Of a stretch of DNA of 64,000 nt, positions 8,708 through 17,272 are shown in pieces. Made by a program: the position numbers and the translations under genes. Origin of the DNA: an uncultured Desulfobacter sp. GTDB taxonomy: Bacteria; Desulfobacterota; Desulfobacteria; Desulfobacterales; Desulfobacteraceae. Location: assembly GCF_963664415.1 (NCBI RefSeq), contig NZ_OY761443.1, positions 620,001 through 684,000 of the forward strand. Direction: 5' to 3'. The notes under the pieces are model-generated. The model did no database searches, was not told the DNA's origin, and saw only the letters and a list, made by a program, of their open reading frames with translations. The number at the start of each line of letters is the position of its first letter. Positions within the stretch are counted from its first letter, which is position 1.

Positions 8708-9954
8708 TGTCCGAACAAATTAATTTGACCCCAGGCATGGATGACAACGACAAGGCCCAACGCCAGCTTGAACGACTACAAAGCACATTGAACCGGGCAT
8801 GCAAAAATGTCCCCTTTCACCGCAACCGTATCCAGGAAGCAGGCCTTTCGGACATTACCGGGCTCCAAGACATTGAAAAGTTGCCCTTTATGGACAGAAC
8901 TCACCTGGCCACCCATTACCCTTACGGACTTTTCGCCGTTCCGTTGCGGGATATTGTACGCATTCACACAGCGCCCGGCTCCGGTACCAGCCCCTCCATC
9001 AGTGGATATACGAAGACGGATTTGATGATCTGGAAAAAAATGATTGCAGACGCATATGCTGAAGCCAATGTAACGGACAGGGATATTATCCTGATCCATC
9101 TGCCGGCAGGCCTTGCCAACTGGGCAAGGGACTACAAAGATGGGGGGGAGGCCGTGGGCGCAGGCGTGATTCCCAATTCTCCGCTATCTGTAGCCAAAAC
9201 CCTGATGGTACTCAGGGATTATAAGGTAACAACCCTTGTAACCACCCCGGTTTTTGCCCGGCATCTGACTGCCCACATGTTTGAGCGGGAATGCCATCCA
9301 AACGAGTTGAATCTTAAACAGATCATCCTTGTGGGAGAGCCGGATGACGGACGCACGGTTTCGGAACTTAAGGAAAGTCTGCATGTAGATGTCTGGTTCA
9401 ATTACGGCTTAAGCGAAATTCCCGGCCCTGCCATTGCCCATGAATGCCGATATCATGACGGGCTGCATATCAATGATGACCATATCCTGCCCGAAATCAT
9501 CGATCCAGCTACAGGCGGTCCTGTCCCGGCAGGAGAAAAGGGGGAGCTTGTGCTGACCACACTTTCAGCACGAGCATTTCCGCTGATCCGCTTCCGCACC
9601 GGTGATATGGCAACATTTATATCCCAGGATTGCCCCTGCGGCGCAACCGCCACCCGGATACACTGGTTGGCTGAGCAAGCTGACAATTATATGCTCATCT
9701 CAGGCATCCGTGTGTCCCAAGCCCAGGTCAAGGAAAACCTTAGAATCGCACTAAAGATGCCATCCATCGGCTGCACCATGGCAAAATCCTGCCGGTCCGG
9801 TACCGATATACTGTTAATATCACTGACCATGGACGAGCGTCTGTTTTCAGATGAAATCAAAAATCTGCAGCGATTGATGGCGCATGCAGAAGAGACCCTG
9901 ACGGAACAAAACGGCATCAAAGTGAAAATCCGCCTGACACAGCAACGGGTTTAA
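8707..9954 (+). CDS. Phenylacetate-CoA ligase-like AMP-forming enzyme
   Basis: 415 residues, slightly shorter than PaaK (about 430). GTG start overlapping the livF stop. The C-terminal half keeps clear PaaK features: FNYGLSEIPGPAIAHEC, HINDDHILPEIIDPATGGPV, FPLIRFRTGDMATF and a Cys pair CPCG. The N-terminal nucleotide-binding loop is altered: PaaK enzymes have an SSGTTGKPT type loop, here GSGTSPSISGYTK. The hinge usually reading GR-DDMLIIRGVNVFP is here EQADNYMLISGIRVSQ. It probably activates an acid imported by the linked transporter to its CoA thioester, but the changed loop leaves activity unproven; an adenylating or regulatory role is possible. Confidence 0.72.
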   Translation: MSEQINLTPGMDDNDKAQRQLERLQSTLNRACKNVPFHRNRIQEAGLSDITGLQDIEKLPFMDRTHLATHYPYGLFAVPLRDIVRIHTAPGSGTSPSISGYTKTDLMIWKKMIADAYAEANVTDRDIILIHLPAGLANWARDYKDGGEAVGAGVIPNSPLSVAKTLMVLRDYKVTTLVTTPVFARHLTAHMFERECHPNELNLKQIILVGEPDDGRTVSELKESLHVDVWFNYGLSEIPGPAIAHECRYHDGLHINDDHILPEIIDPATGGPVPAGEKGELVLTTLSARAFPLIRFRTGDMATFISQDCPCGATATRIHWLAEQADNYMLISGIRVSQAQVKENLRIALKMPSIGCTMAKSCRSGTDILLISLTMDERLFSDEIKNLQRLMAHAEETLTEQNGIKVKIRLTQQRV

Positions 9955-9960
9955 AGGCTT

Positions 9961-11097
9961 TTAAATAAAAAGCTCTCCTTCACTGCGAAAAACCTGACCA
10001 ATACCCTGTTTGGAAAAAACAATCTGCAACAATTGATTTCTCCTGGATCTGAAACTGGCCGCACAGGACAGCAGATAATAACTCCACATGCGGAAAAACC
10101 GCATATCATACTGATCTTTGATATGATCCCAATTCTGGGTGAAGTTTTCATACCAGACCATAAGGGTCTGATCATAATATCGCCCTAAACTGTGCAGGTC
10201 TTCCAATATGAACAGCCCTTCTGCTGCCTGGGTAATCTGACTGGCGGACGGCAGCATGGAGTTGGGAAAAATATACGTACCGATCCATGGATCCGTATTC
10301 TTGGCAGGGGTGTTTCCGGCAATGGTATGCAGCAGGAAAAGCCCATCATCTTTAAGACACCGGTGAACAACGGACATATAGGTTTTGTAATTTTTCCATC
10401 CCACATGCTCAAACATACCGATGGAAACAATCCGATCATATTTTTCATTTAAGTCACGGTAGTCTATCAGTTCAATAGTTACATCAAGGCCCTCGCACTG
10501 TTTTCCGGCATATTCGGCTTGTTCCTTAGAAACAGTAATTCCCTTGACTTTAACGCCATAGGTTTGCGCGGCGTATTTTGCAAATCCCCCCCAGCCACAT
10601 CCTATGTCCAACACCGTCATACCCTGCTTTAACCCAATTTTACGGCATATCAGATCCAATTTCCCGATCTGAGCCTCATCCAGGTTGCGGGCATTATGCC
10701 AATATCCGCACGAATAGTTCAGCCCCTTATCCAACATTAATTTAAAAAGCGTGTTGCCGGTATCATAATGCCGCCGACCGACGATAAATGCCCTGGCCCC
10801 CCTTTGGACGTTCATTACCCTGGCTTTAAAAATCTCCCAAAGGATTGCTGGTTTCAGAGATTTGGCCTTCTTGTCTATCCGGTATTCCAAGAGACGTTTG
10901 AAAAATTCGTCCAGCGCGTTGCAGTCCCACCAGCCGTCCATGTAGCTTTCTCCCAGGGCCAGGGAACCACCGGAAATTACCCGTTGGTAGAATTGGGGGT
11001 TATTAATTTGAATGTCCCATGGACGATTTCCGTTGATCCGGATATCCAAAGGGGTTAGCATGTTTTTAATTAACTGTTTTGCTTTTTGTTTTTCCAC
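9961..11097 (-). CDS. cfa: Cyclopropane-fatty-acyl-phospholipid synthase
   Basis: 378 residues, the expected length. A short N-terminal lipid-binding part is followed by an S-adenosylmethionine methyltransferase domain with VLDIGCGWGGFAKYAA near residue 165 and the SIGMFEHVGWKNYKTYM region near 245. It adds a methylene group to unsaturated acyl chains of membrane phospholipids. It converges on the ligase gene, with only six bases between the two stop codons; a short inverted repeat GCTTTT/AAAAGC at about 9957-9972 covers both ends. Ribosome site AAGGAAGG before the ATG. Confidence 0.93.
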   Translation of the reverse strand: MEKQKAKQLIKNMLTPLDIRINGNRPWDIQINNPQFYQRVISGGSLALGESYMDGWWDCNALDEFFKRLLEYRIDKKAKSLKPAILWEIFKARVMNVQRGARAFIVGRRHYDTGNTLFKLMLDKGLNYSCGYWHNARNLDEAQIGKLDLICRKIGLKQGMTVLDIGCGWGGFAKYAAQTYGVKVKGITVSKEQAEYAGKQCEGLDVTIELIDYRDLNEKYDRIVSIGMFEHVGWKNYKTYMSVVHRCLKDDGLFLLHTIAGNTPAKNTDPWIGTYIFPNSMLPSASQITQAAEGLFILEDLHSLGRYYDQTLMVWYENFTQNWDHIKDQYDMRFFRMWSYYLLSCAASFRSRRNQLLQIVFSKQGIGQVFRSEGELFI

Positions 11098-11461
11098 GAT
11101 TCACCTTCCTTTTCAGGTTCGTTCCCCGCGTTTAAAAATTAAAAAACAAGTTACAGAAGCTTAACCCATCTTCTTGATGGTCATACTGGATTAAACGTAA
11201 TTTCAAAGACTTAAGATTTTAAAATGGCACTTTATAGAACTCCGCTTGCCTATCTTCATCGTAAGCCATTGAAATAAAAACGTCTTTTATGTACACCAAA
11301 TCAAAAAAAAATTCTAACATTTTTTTAACATGATTTATTTTTTATGAAATTTTCAATAAGTTGTTGAGACACTTCTATTGTTTGTCATAAATTAAACCTG
11401 GCAGATGATATGTCAGGTTGGCTCTTAGCCGTTAGTGAGCATGTCTATGATGCTTTTTTTT
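11098..11461. other. AT-rich gap upstream of cfa, no gene
   Basis: About 360 bases with no coding frame. It should hold the cfa promoter, but no clear pair was found. A six-bp inverted repeat AACCTG/CAGGTT near 11395-11416, followed on the minus strand by TAATTT, may be the old terminator of the decayed gene at 11462-12123. Confidence 0.4.
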
Positions 11462-12123
11462 CATTCGCATTTTCAAAATAGTCGGATGCGCAGTGCCGGA
11501 AATATAGCCATATTGCCGACATATAGATTTTTTTGAGCTTTATCCAACACAATTCCGTCTGCACCCAGTGCTGTGAATATTAACTCGGGGGCGTCGCCGT
11601 TTCCTTTCAATAATTCGCCGTCCAGCCATACTTGTGCGTTCCCGAATTGATCGACTTTTCATATGATGCCTAAAATGGGATCTGTAACGTAAATATTACC
11701 TGCTTTGTCGAATACAAGGTCATTCAAACCACCGAGATGGTCGAGTTCGGCGAACGCTGTAGCCCTTTGGCCATCACACAGATTCCAGACAACCGCGCCC
11801 TTGATATCTGACAAGCTGGTACTGACGGCATAAATGCAGTTGTCCGGACCCATCTTGATCCCCAGGGTAAAAACTGGAATGGGCAAAGTACCGAACACGG
11901 ATATTTCACCTCGGGAGGATAGTTTCCAAACTTTGGCAGACATAGACCAATACAGATTGCCCTGGGCGTCCATTGTTATGGATTCGGGGCTTTCTTTAAG
12001 TGTTGTGGCAAATTTTAAAACGACTTCCAGGTTTGGTTCGGTTGCTGCGACAGTTTGCAAACCCAATCCACATGCACACAAAATCATTGCAAACATAAGA
12101 CTGGACGCAATTTTTTTAAACAT
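11462..12123 (-). pseudogene. Decayed SMP-30/gluconolactonase-like beta-propeller protein
   Basis: The start MFKKIASSLMFAMILCACG is a signal peptide or lipoprotein leader. Propeller-like repeats follow (ESITMDAQGNLYWS, GLNDLVFDKAGNIYVTD). A TGA interrupts the frame after ILGII (codon at 11659-11661); the same frame then runs on with convincing family sequence (KVDQFGNAQVWLDGE, GIVLDKAQKNLYVGN) and is lost again about 11490, where another frame offers YISGTAHPTILKM. Family members usually have tryptophan where the TGA stands, so a TGG to TGA change plus a frameshift is the simplest reading. The intact ancestor would have been an exported lactonase-like or sugar-acid-binding propeller. Confidence 0.7.
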
Positions 12124-12149
12124 TTTCTTCTTCTGAAATGACGGTTAAT

Positions 12150-12776
12150 TCAAGCAGACGGACACAGATCATTTAAAAAACATCGGTCGCACGCGGGCTT
12201 TCTTGCGTGACATATTTGGCGGCCCAAATAAATAAACTGCAGCCCGATATCGTTCCACACAGTTTTGGGTAACGCATCCATCAACTCAAACTCCACCTTA
12301 ACCGGATCTGTTCCATGGGCGATCCCCAGACGCCTTGACACCCGAAACACATGGGTATCCACCACAATGGTCGGGATATTGAAACATACGGACCGAACCA
12401 CATTGGCGGTTTTTCTTCCCACACCTGACAGACTGGTTAATGCCTTGATATCCCGGGGGACCTTACCATTGAACTCTTTTTGAATTTTATTTGCACAGGC
12501 CTTGATATTCTTTGCCTTGTTGTTGTAAAAGCCGGTGGAAAAAATTATTTTTTTTATATCATCAAGGCTTGCCCCGGCAAGGGAATCCGGGTCCGGGTAG
12601 CGGGCAAACAACACCTTTGTCACCTTGTTGACTTGATTATCCGTGCACTGGGCAGACAAAATGGTTGCAATGAGCAATTCAAAAGGATTGGTGTGATCAA
12701 GTTGTGTATTGACAACCGGATAGTGTGCCTTTAGCCTTTCAATAATAACCGATACAAATTGGGATACCTGTTTCAT
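12150..12776 (-). CDS. nth: Endonuclease III, DNA glycosylase/AP lyase
   Basis: 208 residues. Helix-hairpin-helix LSGVGRKTANVV with the catalytic lysine near residue 117, the catalytic aspartate in VVDTHVFRVSRRLG near 135 and a C-terminal 4Fe-4S cluster with spacing C-x6-C-x2-C-x5-C (CHARKPACDRC...C). It removes oxidised pyrimidines from DNA. It is divergent from the PP-loop gene, with only 16 bases between the two start codons, so at least one promoter must lie inside the neighbour. AGGG directly before the ATG serves as ribosome site. Confidence 0.95.
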   Translation of the reverse strand: MKQVSQFVSVIIERLKAHYPVVNTQLDHTNPFELLIATILSAQCTDNQVNKVTKVLFARYPDPDSLAGASLDDIKKIIFSTGFYNNKAKNIKACANKIQKEFNGKVPRDIKALTSLSGVGRKTANVVRSVCFNIPTIVVDTHVFRVSRRLGIAHGTDPVKVEFELMDALPKTVWNDIGLQFIYLGRQICHARKPACDRCFLNDLCPSA

Positions 12777-12792
12777 ACCCTAAAATTTATAT

Positions 12793-13803
12793 ATGAACCT
12801 TATTAAAACCACAAGACAAGTCAAAGCTTTGGGGCTTTGCTCGGGTGGGCTTGACAGTATGCTGGCAGCCCTCATACTCAAGGACCAGGACATTGATGTG
12901 ACCTGGATCAGTTTTGAAACCCCATTTTTTGATGCCGGGGCCGCTAAAAAAGCTGCAAAACAGATCGACATACCATTGATTGTAAAAGATATTACAGACG
13001 ATTACATGGAAATGATGAAAGCGCCAAAAGCAGGGTTCGGCAAAAACATGAACCCATGCATGGACTGCCATACATTGATGTTTGCCAAAGCAGGCCTCAT
13101 GATGGCGGAAGTGGGGGCTGATTTTTTATTTTCAGGAGAAGTGGTGGGGCAACGGCCGAAATCCCAGACAAAAAATTCACTGCGCTATGTTGAAAAAAAT
13201 TGCGGGTTTGACGGGCTGATACTTCGGCCTTTAAGCGCCGGTCTGTTACCCGAAACCATTGCCGAACAAAAGGGCCTTGTGGACAGAAGTCGCCTTCTAT
13301 CCATCAGCGGCCGGGGCAGAAAACCCCAGGTCGCCCTGGCGCAAAAATATGGTATCACGGAATACCCCTCCCCAGCCGGCGGATGCCTGCTCACGGACAA
13401 AGGATATTCCCAGCGGCTAAGAGATCTTTTATATGTCCAAAAAACGCAAAATAAAACCCAGCTGCATCTACTCAAACACGGCCGGCACTTCCGCCTGGAC
13501 AGCAGATCCAAGCTTGTGGTGGGAAGAAATAAGGCAGAAAACAAACGGATCATGAAGCTCTATGACCCTGACACCCACATCCGTCTTCGCTGCACCCACC
13601 TGCCCGGCCCGGATGCCTTGGTTTTCGGCCAGACCAACGAGACAACCCTGCAGCTGGCAGCCACAATCACAGCCGGGTACACCAAAGCCCCTGCCGGATC
13701 GCTGACGATCATCAGTATATTTGAAAAACAGGCAACAAAGCAGATAGAGGTAACCACCCCTGAATCAGGAATATTTCACAACCTATTGATACAAACACCT
13801 TAA
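12793..13803 (+). CDS. PP-loop ATPase (ThiI/MnmA-like) fused to an NFACT-R (DUF814)-like domain
   Basis: 336 residues. The N-terminal 170 residues are a PP-loop adenylating domain: LCSGGLDSMLAALIL near residue 15, and a CMDC pair near residue 91 that could carry or bind sulfur. The C-terminal part (LKHGRHFRLDSRSKLVVGRNKAENKRI near 220-250) resembles the NFACT-R/DUF814 domain known from tRNA- or ribosome-linked proteins. The family is usually annotated as a tRNA thiolation enzyme; the RNA target here is unknown. No clear ribosome site before the ATG. Divergent with nth. Confidence 0.68.
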   Translation: MNLIKTTRQVKALGLCSGGLDSMLAALILKDQDIDVTWISFETPFFDAGAAKKAAKQIDIPLIVKDITDDYMEMMKAPKAGFGKNMNPCMDCHTLMFAKAGLMMAEVGADFLFSGEVVGQRPKSQTKNSLRYVEKNCGFDGLILRPLSAGLLPETIAEQKGLVDRSRLLSISGRGRKPQVALAQKYGITEYPSPAGGCLLTDKGYSQRLRDLLYVQKTQNKTQLHLLKHGRHFRLDSRSKLVVGRNKAENKRIMKLYDPDTHIRLRCTHLPGPDALVFGQTNETTLQLAATITAGYTKAPAGSLTIISIFEKQATKQIEVTTPESGIFHNLLIQTP

Positions 13804-13955
13804 ACTGCCTTTGGTGACTGCACCTTTTTTTCTGCCACACCGGGGTTGACATGGTCTCCATTAAAAGTTAGCTAACAAAAAATATCGTGCTAAAATCGCT
13901 CTTGTTTTTATGCTGTTTTTCCAATGGACCACAGGCATAGGAGACATTTAAAAAA

Positions 13956-16043
13956 ATGGAGAAGAAAATGAATAGGCTTTTAAAAATAATAGCATCTTGT
14001 CTGATAATTTTCTATCCGGCAGTCGAAGTGCATGCGGCCAGGATGGATGAAACCCAGATCCTTCAGGCAGCCCGAAACTGGATGGACAGGAATAAAGTTT
14101 TTCAGCAGGAAGCCGGCAAGGGAAATATCTATCAAGTGGAAACCGTATCCACAATTGCTGTGGATGAACAAAACGATCCCTTAGCCTATCGTGTTGACCT
14201 GTATCCTAAAGGATACATAATCATCTCGGGCAATGATCTTATCGCCCCGGTCATTACGTTCAGTACCCAAAGCGACCTTAATTTTCAAGATCACAGGGAT
14301 AATGCTTTCAGAACCCTTTTGATGGGGGATCTGGATTATTGTCGCCAGGCGCTGGCACAATTGGCTCCCCAAGCAAAAGCGGCTGGGAGCGACCAAAACA
14401 CAAGTCTTTCAAAAAATCAACGACTCTGGCAAAAATTGCTTGCCACGGAAATCAGCCTGAAAGACCTTACTGCCGACACCGCGGGTGATACACCCCTCAT
14501 TGGCCCATTGATGACCACCACCTGGGATCAAAACCGGCACTATAATGCGATGTGCCCCGTGGATTCCCAGGCCTCCGACTATTACTACGGCCGGATGCCC
14601 GTCGGATGCGTGGCCACAGCAGCCGGCCAATTGATGAAATATTACAATTGGCCGGCACAAGGGACAAATTCCCACTCGTATGTTGATCAGATAGAGGGTG
14701 TGAATACCCTTCTGGATGCCCAGTTTTTTGATCCCTATGACTGGTCGGCCATGCTGAATGCTTATAATCCATGGGAAGAGGAACCCCAGGCGTCTGTTGA
14801 TGCGGTATCAGAGCTTCTTTATGAAATAGGCGTCTCTGTTGAAATGGACTATGACCATACGGGCTCCAGTGCTTCGGTATATTACTTGAATTCGTCTTTG
14901 AGTTCCTATTTTTATTATGAAACCGGCAGCTATATTCTTCGCAGCAGCAATCAGACAGCCTTTGATGAAGCCATGCGAAACAACATGATCGCACAACAGG
15001 TTGTGGTGGCGACCTATCCGGGACATGCTATTGTAGTGGATGGTCTTGATCAGGAAGATACCGAAGACTTTTATCATATCAATTATGGATGGGGAGGGAC
15101 AAACAACGGCTGGTATCGATTGACTGAAGTTCCGATTAGCGCTTCCGGTTCAACAACAAGCGCCCTTTTTTCTGGTATCTTCGATGTCCTGCCCCGATTT
15201 TTACCACTGCTTCAGGATTTTACATACCCCATCGACACAGACGGACAGATTGATCTCATCTGGGACTTCCCTGAAGTCAGGCGGGCCGAGGTCACACAAT
15301 TTCAGGTCCTTTTAGGCCAATATGGGCCCATTGACTTTTTTGATTCTTGTGACGATCTCTCCAACTGGAGTGGGTCTTCTTACTGGCAGGTGAAACCGGA
15401 ACAGGGATATACAGCAACCGGATTTTACCTGCCCCCGAATATTCTGGGAAATTTTGACCTGAACCTGACTGTACCGGTCCAGGCAACTTCGGATACCACT
15501 TTAAGGTTCCAGTATAAAGCGGTATTAGTCGATGCGCACCTCCTATTGCAAACATCGGCGGATAATGGCAATACCTGGGTTACCCACCTTGATGTGACAG
15601 ACACCCCGGGGGACCAGGGCTGGATTGAGGCACAAATCGATCTTGCCGTCCAGCCCGAAGACCTTTTGATACGCTTTAGGTATGAGTTCGAAGGCGGCAG
15701 TGCTTATCAAGTTCCCTATGGGGGTGTATGGCTTGATGATATTGACATCAGCAACGCTGAATTGCTTGTTTGGGAGGTAGCCGGGGAAGCCTTAACTCCG
15801 GAGACAGACCAGTACCGACTCAACCTGGATGATGGAACTTATTCTTTTTGTGTGCAGGCGGCAGACAGTCAGGGATGGGGACCCCGATCTCCCATTAAAG
15901 AACTCGTTGTTGAAACTTCAGGCATTTATGCAGATTTCAACCAGGACAATGATGTGGATGGTCTTGATCTTGCGAAGTTTATTGCCAACGGGAACCTGGA
16001 ACGACTCTCAGAAGTCGCCGGAAATTTCGGACGCCAGGAGTAA
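13956..16043 (+). CDS. Secreted C10-family (streptopain-like) cysteine peptidase with dockerin-like C-terminus
   Basis: 695 residues. Signal peptide (LLKIIASCLIIFYPAVEVHAA), Spi-type propeptide to about residue 165, then the peptidase: catalytic cysteine in MPVGCVATAAGQLMKYY (residue 218), histidine in GHAIVVDGLD (residue 357) and NYGWGGTNNGWY after it. The middle has beta-rich modules. The last 35 residues (ADFNQDNDVDGLDLAKF ... AGNFGR) look like a calcium-binding EF-hand/dockerin type tail found on secreted deltaproteobacterial proteins. A second ATG at 13968, preceded by GGAGAAGAAA, may be the true start. It should be exported and self-activated. TTGACA at 13846 may be its -35. Confidence 0.83.
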   Translation: MEKKMNRLLKIIASCLIIFYPAVEVHAARMDETQILQAARNWMDRNKVFQQEAGKGNIYQVETVSTIAVDEQNDPLAYRVDLYPKGYIIISGNDLIAPVITFSTQSDLNFQDHRDNAFRTLLMGDLDYCRQALAQLAPQAKAAGSDQNTSLSKNQRLWQKLLATEISLKDLTADTAGDTPLIGPLMTTTWDQNRHYNAMCPVDSQASDYYYGRMPVGCVATAAGQLMKYYNWPAQGTNSHSYVDQIEGVNTLLDAQFFDPYDWSAMLNAYNPWEEEPQASVDAVSELLYEIGVSVEMDYDHTGSSASVYYLNSSLSSYFYYETGSYILRSSNQTAFDEAMRNNMIAQQVVVATYPGHAIVVDGLDQEDTEDFYHINYGWGGTNNGWYRLTEVPISASGSTTSALFSGIFDVLPRFLPLLQDFTYPIDTDGQIDLIWDFPEVRRAEVTQFQVLLGQYGPIDFFDSCDDLSNWSGSSYWQVKPEQGYTATGFYLPPNILGNFDLNLTVPVQATSDTTLRFQYKAVLVDAHLLLQTSADNGNTWVTHLDVTDTPGDQGWIEAQIDLAVQPEDLLIRFRYEFEGGSAYQVPYGGVWLDDIDISNAELLVWEVAGEALTPETDQYRLNLDDGTYSFCVQAADSQGWGPRSPIKELVVETSGIYADFNQDNDVDGLDLAKFIANGNLERLSEVAGNFGRQE

Positions 16044-16068
16044 ACCCGGACGGCATAATATAGTGTCT

Positions 16069-16131
16069 GCCCGAAAACCTGAAACTCCCCCCCCCTCGTA
16101 CTCGGCAAAATTTACGGTTTTCGGTCGGGCG
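16069..16131. repeat. Inverted repeat in the convergent peptidase-rlmN gap
   Basis: GCCCGAAAACC at the left pairs with GGTTTTCGGTCGGGC at the right, with a 4-base bulge. The right arm includes a 20-mer (16102-16121) that recurs in inverse orientation at 45201-45220. No T run follows, so it is not a clear terminator; it may be a worn dispersed repeat. Confidence 0.5.
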
Positions 16132-17172
16132 CTAATCTATCTGGGCAGCCTTGAGCTGTCCACACGCCGCAGAGATATCATCCCCCTTACTTTTCCTGAC
16201 AATGGCGGTCATATTCCGGTCTAAAAGAATAGTCAAAAAAGCATTGACCCGATCTTGTGACGGCCTCTTAAACGGTGCTTTGGCATGTTCATTAAACGGA
16301 ATAAGATTCACCTTTGCCCGAATAGGGGCAAGCAGACGGACCAGTTTATGGGCATGGGCGTCGCTGTCATTAACACCGCTCATCAAAATATACTCAAAGG
16401 TAATTTTGTTCCTGGGCTTCATCTCAAATTTTTTACAGGCCGCAAGCAATGCCTCAATGGGCCAGGTACGGTTAACCGGCATCAGACTTGAACGTAAGTC
16501 ATTGTCCGTGGCATTCAGCGACACCGCAAGGTTAACTTCAGTATCAAGACCCAGTTGAACGATTTTAGGTGCAATGCCGGAGGTGGAAACCGTTACCTTG
16601 CGAGAGGAAAACTTCATCCCAAAATCCGTATCAAAAATGACACCAAGACTACGCAAAAGATTGTCATAATTGGCCAAAGGTTCTCCCATGCCCATGAACA
16701 CAATATTGGACAAAGACAGGGGTTCAATGCCCTGTTGGGCCACAAACCGTCTGGCATCCCGGATTTGCCCTACAATCTCTCCCATGGTCAGGTTTCTTTT
16801 AAACCCGGTCTTGGCGGTTAAGCAGAATTTACAGTCCATGGCACACCCGGCCTGGGTGGACACACAAAGAGTATAATGGTCTTTTTCGGGTATAAGGACG
16901 CTTTCCACATACTCCCCGTCAGCCAGACGATGCAAAAACTTCTTTGTAGAATCAACAGAGGTTTCCATATTTTCCAATTCCAGGAGCCCCAAGCAAAAAT
17001 GTTTGGCCAATTCTTCCCGTAGATTTTTGCCCAGATCGGTCATCTCTTCAAAACTGCCTGCAAGCTTTAAGTAGAGCCACTTGAACACCTGATCTGCCCT
17101 AAAACGCCGTATACTCTTATTTTCGAACCATTCACCCAATTCCTGACGGGTAAAATCCAATATATCCTTCAT
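16132..17172 (-). CDS. rlmN: Dual-specificity RNA methyltransferase RlmN (23S A2503 / tRNA A37)
   Basis: 346 residues, normal length. Radical SAM cluster motif CAMDCKFC near residue 109-116, the RlmN mark MGMGEPLANYDN near 160, SLNATDNDLRSSLMPVNR near 215 and the methyl-carrying cysteine in SAACGQL near the C-terminus. It makes 2-methyladenosine in rRNA and tRNA. It is a single gene divergent from ffh, with about 100 bases of shared upstream region. Confidence 0.96.
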   Translation of the reverse strand: MKDILDFTRQELGEWFENKSIRRFRADQVFKWLYLKLAGSFEEMTDLGKNLREELAKHFCLGLLELENMETSVDSTKKFLHRLADGEYVESVLIPEKDHYTLCVSTQAGCAMDCKFCLTAKTGFKRNLTMGEIVGQIRDARRFVAQQGIEPLSLSNIVFMGMGEPLANYDNLLRSLGVIFDTDFGMKFSSRKVTVSTSGIAPKIVQLGLDTEVNLAVSLNATDNDLRSSLMPVNRTWPIEALLAACKKFEMKPRNKITFEYILMSGVNDSDAHAHKLVRLLAPIRAKVNLIPFNEHAKAPFKRPSQDRVNAFLTILLDRNMTAIVRKSKGDDISAACGQLKAAQID

Positions 17173-17202
17173 TGGTTACACCTGTATATTTTTATTATTT
17201 TC

Positions 17203-17231
17203 TTGACATTACACGTATTATTTTTTAAATT
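17203..17231 (+). promoter_or_regulatory. Likely promoter of the ffh-rpsP cluster
   Basis: TTGACA (17203-17208), 17-base spacer, TAAATT (17226-17231). It lies 42 bases before the ffh ATG and has no rival on this strand. Confidence 0.55.
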
Positions 17232-17272
17232 CAATGATTTGATTTGATACTGACAAAAAGGTTACCTTGCAC

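Noticed and set aside
11659..11661. TGA in the propeller gene as a second selenocysteine codon
   Set aside because: The family has tryptophan there, no SECIS-like hairpin follows, and the frame is lost again soon after; a nonsense mutation fits better.
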